DNA of 64,000 nt from contig JAMPAN010000004.1 in NCBI GenBank assembly GCA_023667225.1, positions 18,778 to 82,777 on the forward strand. The letters run 5' to 3'. The position numbers and the translations under genes were made by a program. This document shows, piece after piece, positions 55,504 to 63,930 of the stretch. The notes beneath the pieces were generated by a model. The model ran no database searches. It saw only the letters and a program-made list of their open reading frames with translations, and was not told the origin of the DNA. The DNA comes from Oxalobacter formigenes. GTDB taxonomy: Bacteria; Pseudomonadota; Gammaproteobacteria; Burkholderiales; Burkholderiaceae_D. The first letter of the stretch is position 1. The number at the start of each line of letters is the position of its first letter.

Positions 55504-56103
55504 TTAGATGATGCCGGTTTCGGTGATGATGCAGTTTAGCGGGATGTCGTGCGGCTCGACCGGAAAGCGGGTTTGAAGGCAGGCGTAGGCGATGCCGACG
55601 GCGTGCGGGCGGGGCGGTTCGGTCAGTGTTCTGTCGAAGTAGCCGCCGCCATAGCCGAGCCTGAATTTTTCGGAGGTGAATCCCAGGCAGGGGATGAGCA
55701 GGGCCTGCGGGCGCGGCGCAAGGCGCAGGGTTTCGGGGACGGCGATGTCGGCTTTGTCTTTTGTCATGTTTTCGCCGGGCTGCCAGGCGGCAAATTGCAG
55801 GGGGGCGGCTTTGTCCAGCACGACAGGCAAAGAGAGCGCGGTGCCCTGCCGGTTTAGGGTTTCGTAAAGCGGCATGAGGTTGGGTTCGCCACGGATGGGC
55901 ATATAAACGCCGACTGATGCGAGGCGGTGTTTCTTAAGGTAAGCCAGCAGATGCCGGCTGATGGTTTTATCCCATTGTTTTTTTCGGGAGGCGGGGATGG
56001 CGCGGCGGGCGGCGAGCAGCGCCTGGCGCAATGCCGGTTTGATTTGTTCGGTTCCGGCAGGCGGCAGGGCGCTGTCCGGGCGGGTTTCTGATGGTACACT
56101 CAT
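55504..56103 (-). CDS. 5-formyltetrahydrofolate cyclo-ligase
   Basis: 199 residues. ALRQALLAARRAIPASRKKQ, VGVYMPIRGEPNLMPLYETL, LLIPCLGFTSEKFRLGYGGG with YFDRTL, and GIAYACLQTRFPVEPHDIPL. ATP-dependent conversion of 5-formyl-THF to methenyl-THF in folate metabolism (ygfA/fau type). Convergent with dolP and divergent from slt by 33 bases. Confidence 0.93.
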   Translation of the reverse strand: MSVPSETRPDSALPPAGTEQIKPALRQALLAARRAIPASRKKQWDKTISRHLLAYLKKHRLASVGVYMPIRGEPNLMPLYETLNRQGTALSLPVVLDKAAPLQFAAWQPGENMTKDKADIAVPETLRLAPRPQALLIPCLGFTSEKFRLGYGGGYFDRTLTEPPRPHAVGIAYACLQTRFPVEPHDIPLNCIITETGII

Positions 56104-56136
56104 GGCAAAATCCGGGTTATTGAATGGGGCAAAAAA

Positions 56137-58062
56137 GTGTTTAAAGTGTTTTGTCGGTATTTAAAAGGCGGGTTGGCGCTGGTTTGCGGGGCGATGCTGT
56201 TGTTGCCGGCGAAGGCCGCGCAGGATTTTTCCACAACAACGGCAGAGGATACGCTGTTTCTGGAGTTGCGGGCTGCCGCGCGCAAGCAGGATGCTCCGGA
56301 AGCCGGACGGCTTGCCGCTTTGCTGGCGGATTATCCTGCCCCGTCCTATGTGGCGTATTATCGCCTGAAATCCCGCCTGGAGGAGGCAGGCGAGGCGGAA
56401 ATATTGCGGTTTATTGCCCGTTACAAGGGCAGCGCCATTGCCGACCGGCTTCGCAATGACTGGCTGCTTTTGCTCGGAAAAAAGGGGGAATGGGCCTTGT
56501 TTGACCGGGAGTATCCCTTGTTTCAGTTAAAGGATGATTTTCAGCTGAAATGTTATTACCTGATTTCTCGCGCGTTAAAGGGCGAGGAGGTGGCAGGCGA
56601 GGCGAAGGCGCTGCTGGATACGCCGAAAAAGAACAGTGAAGCCTGCCAGGAGCTGGTGGCGGTGTTGATGCGGACAGGGCAGTTTTCGGCGGAAGATGTG
56701 TGGTTTCAGGCGAGGACGGCGGTGCAGGGCAGCCAGGCGGCAGCGGTGAAGCGGCTGGCTTTTTTGGCGGGTGCTTTGCCTGAGGAGACGGCGCGCGCGC
56801 TGGATAAACCGGCAGTAGTTTTGGCTGAGGGGCCGGGCGGGAATATGACTTCGCGGCAGCTTTTTATTCTGGCGCTGGGAAGGCTGGCGAAAAAAGACCC
56901 GGCGCAGGCGGCGGCTATCCTGAAGGAGAACGAGGAGGGGCTTTCTTTGCCTGAGCGGCAGGCGGCCTGGGCGCAGATGGCGCTTCCTGCGGCGCTGGCG
57001 CTTTCGCCGGAGGCGCTGGATTTTTGGAAGAAGGCCGAGGGCGCGCCGCTTTCTGCTTATGCGCAGGAGTGGCGGGCAAGGACGGCTTTGCGCGCGTATG
57101 ACCGGGCGGCGCTGGGCCGCTGGATTGACGGGATGCCAGAGAGGGTAAGGCGTGATCCGGCCTGGGTTTACTGGAAGGGGCGTGTTTTTTTGGAAACGGG
57201 GGATGAGGAGGCCGCAAGGCGCTGTTTTGAGGAAATTGCCGGGCAGTTTCATTTTTACGGGCAGCTTGCTGCCGAGGAGCTGGGCGGCAGGACGGTGATT
57301 CCGGCAATGGACAGGCCGGAAAAGGCCGAGGTGGCCAGGATGGCGGCGAATCCGGGTTTTGGGCTTGCGCTGAAGTTTTTTGCCATGAATCTGCGCTTTG
57401 AGGGAAGCCGGGAATGGAACTGGCAGTTAAGGGGCATGAATGACCGGGAGCTGCTGGCAGCGGCTGAATTTGCCCGGCAGCAGGGGGTGCTGGACAGGAT
57501 GGTGAATACTTCTGACAGGACGAAGGAACGTTTCAATTTTGGGCAGCGGTTTCCGATGCCGTTTCGCGATAACCTGGCGGCGGCTGCCGGGGAAGCGGGG
57601 ATAGAAATGACATGGGTTTACGGGCTGATTCGCCAGGAATCGCGTTTTGTGATGAATGCGCGTTCCCAGGCGGGGGCTTCCGGGTTGATGCAGCTGATGC
57701 CGGCGACGGCGAAGCTGGTGGCAAAAAAGATTGGCCTGACGGATTACCGCCCTGCCGAGATTAACAGTATGGAGACGAATCTGCTGTTGGGCACGAATTA
57801 TCTGCGGATGCTGATGGAGCAGCTGGATTATTCAGAGGTGCTGGCGACAGCCGGTTATAACGCCGGGCCGCGCAGGCCGCTCGCCTGGCGCGCCCGGTTG
57901 CCGGAAACGGTTGAGGGGGCGGTGTTTGCCGAGACGATTCCGTTTACGGAAACGCGGGATTATGTCAAGAAGGTGTTGTCCAACGCGGTTTATTATGCGG
58001 CGCTGGAAACGGGGCGTCCCCAGTCGCTGAAGCAGCGCCTGGGAGAGGTTTCGCCGCCGTGA
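56137..58062 (+). CDS. slt: Soluble lytic murein transglycosylase
   Basis: 641 residues; start GTG 56137. Signal peptide (VFCRYLKGGLALVCGAMLLL, cleavage after AKA). Long superhelical alpha-rich region, then the C-terminal goose-lysozyme-like domain: IRQESRFVMNARSQAGASGL with catalytic Glu near residue 500, MQLMPATAKLVAKKIG, NLLLGTNYLRMLMEQLDYSE and ATAGYNAGPRR. Cleaves peptidoglycan to 1,6-anhydromuropeptides in the periplasm. Confidence 0.93.
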   Translation: MFKVFCRYLKGGLALVCGAMLLLPAKAAQDFSTTTAEDTLFLELRAAARKQDAPEAGRLAALLADYPAPSYVAYYRLKSRLEEAGEAEILRFIARYKGSAIADRLRNDWLLLLGKKGEWALFDREYPLFQLKDDFQLKCYYLISRALKGEEVAGEAKALLDTPKKNSEACQELVAVLMRTGQFSAEDVWFQARTAVQGSQAAAVKRLAFLAGALPEETARALDKPAVVLAEGPGGNMTSRQLFILALGRLAKKDPAQAAAILKENEEGLSLPERQAAWAQMALPAALALSPEALDFWKKAEGAPLSAYAQEWRARTALRAYDRAALGRWIDGMPERVRRDPAWVYWKGRVFLETGDEEAARRCFEEIAGQFHFYGQLAAEELGGRTVIPAMDRPEKAEVARMAANPGFGLALKFFAMNLRFEGSREWNWQLRGMNDRELLAAAEFARQQGVLDRMVNTSDRTKERFNFGQRFPMPFRDNLAAAAGEAGIEMTWVYGLIRQESRFVMNARSQAGASGLMQLMPATAKLVAKKIGLTDYRPAEINSMETNLLLGTNYLRMLMEQLDYSEVLATAGYNAGPRRPLAWRARLPETVEGAVFAETIPFTETRDYVKKVLSNAVYYAALETGRPQSLKQRLGEVSPP

Positions 58063-58174
58063 CGGGAGAAGGCCGGGATGCCCGGCAGCAAGGCAGATTT
58101 GGGTATATGATGAGGGAAAGCGCCGGAGTTGGCGCGGCGTCTTTGTCTTATATGATGCAATGGAAGAGACGGAT

Positions 58175-59422
58175 ATGAAAATCTATACGGTTGGCGGCGC
58201 GGTTCGCGACGGGGTGCTTGGCAGGCCGGTGCATGACCGGGATTATGTGGTGGTGGGCGCAACGGTGGAGCAGATGCAGGCTTTGGGGTTTCAGCCGGTG
58301 GGCCGGGATTTTCCGGTTTTCCTGCATCCTGTGACGAAGGAGGAGTATGCGCTGGCGAGAACAGAACGCAAGGTGGCTCCCGGATACAAGGGGTTTGTTT
58401 TTCATGCTTCGCCGGAGGTGACGCTCAATGAGGATCTGGCGCGCCGCGATTTGACGATGAATGCGATGGCGTTGTCTGACAACGGGGAGCTGATTGATCC
58501 GTTTGGCGGCCGTGCCGACCTGGAAAAGCGGGTTTTCCGGCATGTTTCGCCGGCTTTTGCGGAAGACCCGGTGCGGATTTTGCGGCTGGCGCGGTTTGCG
58601 GCGCGTTTTCCGGATTTTACGGTTGCGCCGGAGACGATGGATTTGATGAAGGAGATGGTGCGCTCTGGGGAGGTGGATGCGCTGGTGCCGGAGCGGATCT
58701 GGCAGGAGCTTTCCCAGGGGCTGATGGAGAACCAGCCTTCGCGGATGCTGATGGTGATGCGGGAATGCGGCGCGCTGGCGCGGATTTTCCCGGAGCTTGA
58801 CGCGCTGTGGGGGGTGCCGCAGCCGGAGCAGTATCATCCGGAGATTGATACGGGGGCGCACGCGATGCTGGCGCTGGATTATTCGGCAAAGCGGGGGTAT
58901 CCGCTGCCGGTGCGGTTTGCGGTTTTGCTGCATGATCTGGGCAAGGGGACGACGCCGCCGGAGCAGTGGCCGCACCACCGCGGGCATGAGGAGCGGGGGG
59001 TGCCGCTGACAGATGCGATTTGCCGCCGCCTCAGGGTTTCCAATATGTTTCGCGATATTGCGGTGATGACGACGCGGGAGCATGGCAATATCCGCCGCAG
59101 CAATGAGTTGCAGCCCCGCACGATTGTGATGCTGCTGGAGCGCTGCGATGCTTTCCGGCGGCCGGAGCGGTTTAATTATGTGATTGATGCGGCGGAGTGC
59201 GATTTGCGGGGGCGCAAGTCGGCGACGGTGAGCAAGGAAAATATTGCGTATCCGCAGCGCGAGTTCTGGCAGCGGGTGCTGAATGCGGCGGCCAGTGTGG
59301 ATGCGGCTTCGATTATCCAGTCGATGGGCGGGGAGGTGGAGGAGATTCCCCGTGTGCTGCACTGGACGCGGGTTGGCGCGGTTTCCGAGGCGATGGCAAC
59401 GGCGGCGCCGTTTGTGGTGTGA
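58175..59422 (+). CDS. cca: Multifunctional tRNA CCA-adding enzyme
   Basis: 415 residues from ATG 58175 with GGAAGAGA upstream. Nucleotidyltransferase: IYTVGGAVRDGVLGRPVHDR with the catalytic DRD, RRDLTMNAMALSDNGELIDP, EDPVRILRLARFAARFPDFT; HD phosphohydrolase domain HDLGKGTTPPEQWPHHRGHE near residue 255. Builds or repairs the CCA end of tRNAs. Confidence 0.96.
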   Translation: MKIYTVGGAVRDGVLGRPVHDRDYVVVGATVEQMQALGFQPVGRDFPVFLHPVTKEEYALARTERKVAPGYKGFVFHASPEVTLNEDLARRDLTMNAMALSDNGELIDPFGGRADLEKRVFRHVSPAFAEDPVRILRLARFAARFPDFTVAPETMDLMKEMVRSGEVDALVPERIWQELSQGLMENQPSRMLMVMRECGALARIFPELDALWGVPQPEQYHPEIDTGAHAMLALDYSAKRGYPLPVRFAVLLHDLGKGTTPPEQWPHHRGHEERGVPLTDAICRRLRVSNMFRDIAVMTTREHGNIRRSNELQPRTIVMLLERCDAFRRPERFNYVIDAAECDLRGRKSATVSKENIAYPQREFWQRVLNAAASVDAASIIQSMGGEVEEIPRVLHWTRVGAVSEAMATAAPFVV

Positions 59423-59428
59423 CGGCGA

Positions 59429-60457
59429 ATGGGCGCAACGCCAGGGCTGGTTTATCCGTTTGGCCCAACGCCGCCTGCGTTTGGCTGTCCGGTGGAGGTG
59501 GCGCCGGGAATTTTATGGCTGCGCCTGCCTTTGCCGCTGGTGCTGGACCATGTGAATGTCTGGCTGATTGCGGACGGGGACGGCTGGTGCGTGGCCGATA
59601 CGGGGCTGGCGTGGAAGACGGGCAAGGCGCTCTGGCGGCAGTGGCTGGGGAAAAACCGGCTGACGCGCCAGGTGGTGACGCACCATCATCCGGATCATAT
59701 TGGTCTTGCGGGCTGGCTTTATGAGGAAGAGGGCGCGGCGCTCTGGATGAGCCAGGGGGAATATCTGACGGCGCTGGCGTTTTCAGCGGGAGCAGGAAAT
59801 TACCATGCCGGCGCGCTGGCGGATTTGTTTTGCCGTCACGGGCTGGATGCGGCGCGGCTGGCGCGTTTTCAGCAGGCGGGCGATGTTTTCCGGGCGGGGA
59901 TTTCTCCTTTGCCGCCGGATTTTTGCCGGTTGGCGGATAACCAGTTGATCCGGATAGGCGGACATGAATGGCAGGTGATGACGGGGCGCGGCCATGCGGT
60001 GGAGCATGTTTCTTTGTTTTGCGCCTCGCTTGGGGTGCTGATTGCGGGGGATATGCTGCTGCCGGGGATTGCCAGCAATGTGCCGGTGATGCCGGGTATG
60101 CCTCTGGATGATCCTTTGCGGGATTATTTGATGGCGTTGGGGCGCTACCGGGCGCTGCCGCCGGAGGTGCTTGTTTTGCCTGCGCATGGCAGGCCGTTTA
60201 CGGGGGCGGCTGTCCGGGCGGACTGGCTGGCGGCTTTTCACCGCTGCCGGACGGATAGGCTGCTTGCCCGGCTGGCGCAGCCTTTGACGGCCTGTGAGGT
60301 GCTGCCGGATTTGTTTAACTGGGGCGAGATGAATGCGCATCAGCTGATGTTTGCCATGGGGGAGGCGATTGCCTGCCTGCATTATCTGGAAGGAGAGGGG
60401 CGCGTGGCGCGGCTGGAGGCAGAGGAAGGCGGGGTTATCCGCTTTCAGGCGTGCTGA
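59429..60457 (+). CDS. Metallo-beta-lactamase-fold hydrolase
   Basis: 342 residues. DHVNVWLIADGDGWCVADTG, metal motif VVTHHHPDHIGLAGWL near residue 85, TGRGHAVEHVSLFC and GVLIAGDMLLPGIASNVPVM, then VLPAHGRPFTG. C-terminal winged-helix-like extension as in MBL proteins of the glyoxalase II/LACTB2 kind. Six bases after cca, so co-transcribed. Substrate unknown. Confidence 0.9.
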   Translation: MGATPGLVYPFGPTPPAFGCPVEVAPGILWLRLPLPLVLDHVNVWLIADGDGWCVADTGLAWKTGKALWRQWLGKNRLTRQVVTHHHPDHIGLAGWLYEEEGAALWMSQGEYLTALAFSAGAGNYHAGALADLFCRHGLDAARLARFQQAGDVFRAGISPLPPDFCRLADNQLIRIGGHEWQVMTGRGHAVEHVSLFCASLGVLIAGDMLLPGIASNVPVMPGMPLDDPLRDYLMALGRYRALPPEVLVLPAHGRPFTGAAVRADWLAAFHRCRTDRLLARLAQPLTACEVLPDLFNWGEMNAHQLMFAMGEAIACLHYLEGEGRVARLEAEEGGVIRFQAC

Positions 60458-60480
60458 CGGCAGGCAGGGGATGTTTGCCG

Positions 60481-61170
60481 TCAGCCGGGGCTGGCAATGA
60501 GTTGCAGCACCCAGGGGGTGAGAAGCCCTGTCAGGATACCGTTGATGATTAAGCCGACGCTGGCATAGGCGCCCATTTTGGGTGTTTTTTTCATGACTTG
60601 CGCGGTGCCCATAGCGTGGGCGGCTGCGCCCATGGCCAGGCCCTGGGCGATGGGGCTGCGAACCCGGATGAGTTTTAAAAAGGCGGCGCCGGTGACTGCG
60701 CCAAAGATGCCGGTGACGATGACGATGACGGCGGTCAGGGCGGGGATGCCGCCCAGGATGCGGGCGATTTCCATAGCAATGGGGGTGGTGACGGATTTGG
60801 GCGAGAGCGAGAGGCTGATTTCGGGCGGCGCGCCCAGCAGCTGCGCGATCAGCACGGCGGCAACTATGCCTGTGATGCAGGCAACGAGCTGGGAGGCCAT
60901 GACGGGCACGGCCTGTTTTTTGATTTGTTCGAATTGCCTGTAGAGCGGGACGGCGAGTGCCACGATGGCCGGTTTGAGGAAGAAGGCGATGTAGCGGCCG
61001 CCTTCTTCGTAGGTATCGCAGGAGATGTGCCCGGCTTTGAGGATGAGGATGAGCAGGGCAATGGAGAGCAGGACGGGATTTAACAGGATCCAGCCCAGGC
61101 GGTGTTGCAGCCATTGCACGCCCCAGAAGACGGCGATGGTGAGCGTGATGTACAGGATGTCGTTGTGCAT
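60481..61170 (-). CDS. lrgB: LrgB/CidB-family membrane protein
   Basis: 229 residues from ATG 61170. Hydrophobic throughout: ITLTIAVFWGVQWLQHRLGW, FLKPAIVALAVPLYRQFEQI, SPKSVTTPIAMEIARILGGI, and AAAHAMGTAQVMKKTPKMGA, the LrgB signature. Pairs with LrgA 8 bases upstream. These proteins influence murein hydrolase activity or act as transporters of small acids such as glycolate or pyruvate. Confidence 0.93.
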   Translation of the reverse strand: MHNDILYITLTIAVFWGVQWLQHRLGWILLNPVLLSIALLILILKAGHISCDTYEEGGRYIAFFLKPAIVALAVPLYRQFEQIKKQAVPVMASQLVACITGIVAAVLIAQLLGAPPEISLSLSPKSVTTPIAMEIARILGGIPALTAVIVIVTGIFGAVTGAAFLKLIRVRSPIAQGLAMGAAAHAMGTAQVMKKTPKMGAYASVGLIINGILTGLLTPWVLQLIASPG

Positions 61171-61178
61171 GGCGCGGT

Positions 61179-61523
61179 TTATGAGCGGCGGCGGAAGAGC
61201 TGGTAGGTCCAGCCGGTGCAGGCAAGGACGGCCAGGGTGCTGATGAGGGTGGCGGCGATGATGGGCAGCCATTCGGCGGCGATGAGGTCAAAGTAGCGCA
61301 TGAGCGCGACGCCCGGCGGTACGAAGAAGAGCCCGAAGTAAGACAGCAAAAAATCCGATATGCCCTGTACCCATTCCAGCTTGACCCAGCCGGTTTTGAG
61401 CAGGAAGGTTAAAAGCAGCATGCCGATCAGGGATGAGGGGAAGAGGGTGCCGGTTAGGGCAACGATGATTTCCCCGACGGCCAGGCATGAAAAGAGGATG
61501 ACGCATTGGCGGAGTACCTGCAT
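61179..61523 (-). CDS. lrgA: LrgA/CidA-family holin-like protein
   Basis: 114 residues with four hydrophobic segments: VILFSCLAVGEIIVALTGTL, SSLIGMLLLTFLLKTGWVKL, SDFLLSYFGLFFVPPGVALM and IIAATLISTLAVLACTGWTY. First gene of an lrgAB pair. Confidence 0.93.
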   Translation of the reverse strand: MQVLRQCVILFSCLAVGEIIVALTGTLFPSSLIGMLLLTFLLKTGWVKLEWVQGISDFLLSYFGLFFVPPGVALMRYFDLIAAEWLPIIAATLISTLAVLACTGWTYQLFRRRS

Positions 61524-61614
61524 GGCGGGCTCCTTTTAAAAAAGGGTATTGTACATCCGGTGGAAAAAAGCGGCAGGCCGGGTGCACGGGGGAGCGCGGC
61601 GTTGTTTTGCGGGG

Positions 61615-62571
61615 TTACTGTAGCGGGGGATTTTCAGGCGAAACGAAGCCGGGGGCGTGTTCTGCCAGCAGGTGCGCCAGCGCGGCTTCGCATTCTTTGC
61701 TGCCGGCGGCGATGCCTTTTTCATACCATTTTCTTGCTGTATCAAGATCCTGTTTGACGCCGGTTCCGTTTTTGTAAAGGGCGGCAAGCCAGAGCCAGGC
61801 GGGCAGAAAGCCGTTTTCTGCGGCGGTTTGAAGCAGGGCGAGGCCTTTTTCTGTGTCTGTTTTGCCGTGGGTGCCGGCGACGAGGTAATGCCCCAGGATG
61901 GCGGCAGTCCGGTGATCTCCCTTTCCAACGACGTTGAAGAGCCATTGGTGGCCTTTTTCGCTGTTTTTCGGCAGGTGTTTTCCGGCAAGGTAAAGGTCGG
62001 CCAGGTGGTTGCCTGCGTTGGTGTAGCCTTTTTCAAAGGCTTCCTGGAGCAGGGCTATGCCTTTTTGCGCATCGGGCTGGCAGCCTTCGCCTGTTACGAG
62101 CATCATCCCGGCGGCAGCCTGGGCGGAAATGACGCCGCCGGATGCGCCGGCAAGGAGGAGTTCAAGGGCTTTGGCGGGGTCTTTTTTTACGCCCATGCCG
62201 GATTGGCAGAACCAGCCGAGGTTGGCAAAGGCGCGGGGTTCGCCTGCGGCCATCGCTTTTTCATACCAGGCGGCGGCTTTGATCGGATCGCGCCGGACGG
62301 CAATGCCCAGGGCATGGATTTTGCCCATGTGGAAAAGCGCGGCGGCATCTCCTGTTTCTGCGTGTTTTCTGATGGCTGCTATGGCCTGGGGATAATGTTT
62401 GGGGGCGCTGTCTTCTGCATTCAGCGTTTCCAGGCGCTGTTTGGCTTTTTCGCGGTGTTTTGCGCCTGCCGGGGCGTGGACGAGGTAGCAGATGTAGTCG
62501 CCTCTGGAAGGGCTTTGGCAGATGGCTTCCCAGATGAGGGTATCAATGAGGGTGTCGTCTATCGGGATCAT
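61615..62571 (-). CDS. Sel1-repeat protein
   Basis: 318 residues, no signal peptide. At least six Sel1/TPR-like repeats: AALFHMGKIHALGIAVRRDP, AFANLGWFCQSGMGVKKDPA, AGMMLVTGEGCQPDAQKGIA, HLADLYLAGKHLPKNSEKGH, LGHYLVAGTHGKTDTEKGLA and LAALYKNGTGVKQDLDTARK. A cytoplasmic protein-interaction scaffold; partner unknown. It follows the broken glycosyltransferase by 9 bases, and the shifted frame of that gene runs into it. Confidence 0.9.
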   Translation of the reverse strand: MIPIDDTLIDTLIWEAICQSPSRGDYICYLVHAPAGAKHREKAKQRLETLNAEDSAPKHYPQAIAAIRKHAETGDAAALFHMGKIHALGIAVRRDPIKAAAWYEKAMAAGEPRAFANLGWFCQSGMGVKKDPAKALELLLAGASGGVISAQAAAGMMLVTGEGCQPDAQKGIALLQEAFEKGYTNAGNHLADLYLAGKHLPKNSEKGHQWLFNVVGKGDHRTAAILGHYLVAGTHGKTDTEKGLALLQTAAENGFLPAWLWLAALYKNGTGVKQDLDTARKWYEKGIAAGSKECEAALAHLLAEHAPGFVSPENPPLQ

Positions 62572-62580
62572 CAGGCGGCG

Positions 62581-63685
62581 TTATTTCTTGTGTTGTTTTT
62601 TGATGATGAGCCAGTGCGGGGCGTTGAAATGCAGGAGGCGGCGGTACAGCACGACGTACAGGACGATGAAGATGCCGATGTACCCTTGCAGGAGGAGGGT
62701 ATGCTGCCAGAAGAGTATGGCGGGGATGACAGAAAGGGAGCAGAGGAACCAGAGGTAGGGGGATGTCATGCTGTTTCTGGCGGTTTTTTCTTTGGGCAGG
62801 CGGCTGCCGACAGCCCAGCGCACCAGCCTTTTGTAGATGAGCTGGTGAAGGTGCGCGGCATCCGGTATATCGGCTGCCCCCCCCCTTCAAAAGGGTGCGG
62901 CGGTAGATGGAAAAGATGGTTTCAAAGATGGGGTAAATAAGGGCAAGCAGCGGGAACCAGGGGGAAACGGCAGGGTTTCTGGCAACCAGCAGGACGGAGA
63001 GTTCTGCCAGGATGAAGCCGATGAAATAGGAGCCGCCATCACCCAGGAAGATGAGGCCGCGGGGGTAGTTCCAGAGGAAGAAGCCCAGGATGGCGCCTGC
63101 CAGGGCAAAGGCGGTGCGCCAGATGAGGGTATCGCCTGTCAGGAAGCCGACATAGCCCAGGGCGGCGAGCATGATAATGACGACCATGCTTGCCAGGCCG
63201 TTGTAGCCGTCTATGATGTTGATGGCATTGGCAACCCCGCCCACGGCAATGGCGGTAAACGGCAGGGAGACGACGGAAAAGAGAATGACGGTGTCCACAA
63301 GCGGGATGTCCAGCCGGAAGATGCCGGCATCCAGCCAGAAGAAGCCCAATGTTGCCGCCAGCATGGTGAGGAAGAGGCGGACGAGGGAAGGGACTTTTTT
63401 GGTGCAGTCTTCCACGATGCCGCCGAGAAAGGCGGGCAGGGATACCAGGAGGAGCTGCGAAAACCGGGGGGCATCCGGATTGCCGGAAAGGAAGAGGTAG
63501 CTGGCTGTGGCCAGCATAGCGGCCATGATGCCTACGCTGCCGATGCGGGGCACGGGGCGGGCATGGAATTTTTGCACGCCTTTTAAGTCGTAATCGAGCG
63601 TGACTTTTTCATGCAGCCGACGAAAGCGCACCAGCAGCAGGGTGACGGTGAAAGCGGTAAGAAAAGACAGAGCGAAATAGGACAT
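62581..63685 (-). pseudogene. Glycosyl-1-phosphate transferase (WecA/MraY family), frameshifted in a G9 tract
   Basis: MSYFALSFLTAFTVTLLLVR start, KFHARPVPRIGSVGIMAA, AINIIDGYNGLASMV, YPRGLIFLGDGGSYFIGFIL and LIYPIFETIFSIYRRTLLKG are the polyprenyl-phosphate GlcNAc/MurNAc-pentapeptide-type transferase motifs. As written the frame is lost in nine G (minus strand, 62877-62885): the true continuation ADIPDAAHLHQLIYKRLVRW to WLIIKKQHKK (stop 62581) lies in another frame. Eight or eleven G would join them, giving about 367 residues. It would start synthesis of a lipid-linked glycan at the inner membrane. Either phase-variable OFF, mutated, or a homopolymer error. Confidence 0.85.
62877..62885. repeat. 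Mononucleotide C9/G9 tract
   Basis: Nine C on the plus strand inside the glycosyltransferase gene at the exact point of frame loss. Such tracts slip during replication. Confidence 0.9.
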
Positions 63686-63930
63686 GAGCGGGTGGCAAAA
63701 CGGGAAGGCCTAAGTATAACGCTGTTTCAGACGTTATTGCGGGCAAGGCGGCTTGTTGTTTCCATTTGGGAGAGGGAGTGCCTGGCGGAGTCAAGATCAT
63801 TTTGACTTATGGATTGTTTCAAAAAAATGGTAAACTGTCAAAGTTTTTGTTACTTGCCAGCTGCAGGAAAGTTTACTGTCAATCATGACCGATGCACATA
63901 ACAGGCAGACGCTATTAAGAGCCAAAAAAC
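63686..63930. other. Region upstream of the glycosyltransferase, no clear gene
   Basis: AT-richer 245 bases that must include the promoter for the glycosyltransferase/Sel1 genes. Contains TGCCAGCTGCAGGA (63855-63868), identical to 14 bases of the tRNA-Thr 3' half. Confidence 0.4.

Noticed and set aside
59783..61291. 502-codon minus-strand frame across the MBL and lrgB genes
   Set aside because: Shadow of two well-supported genes, with low-complexity His/Arg/Pro composition.
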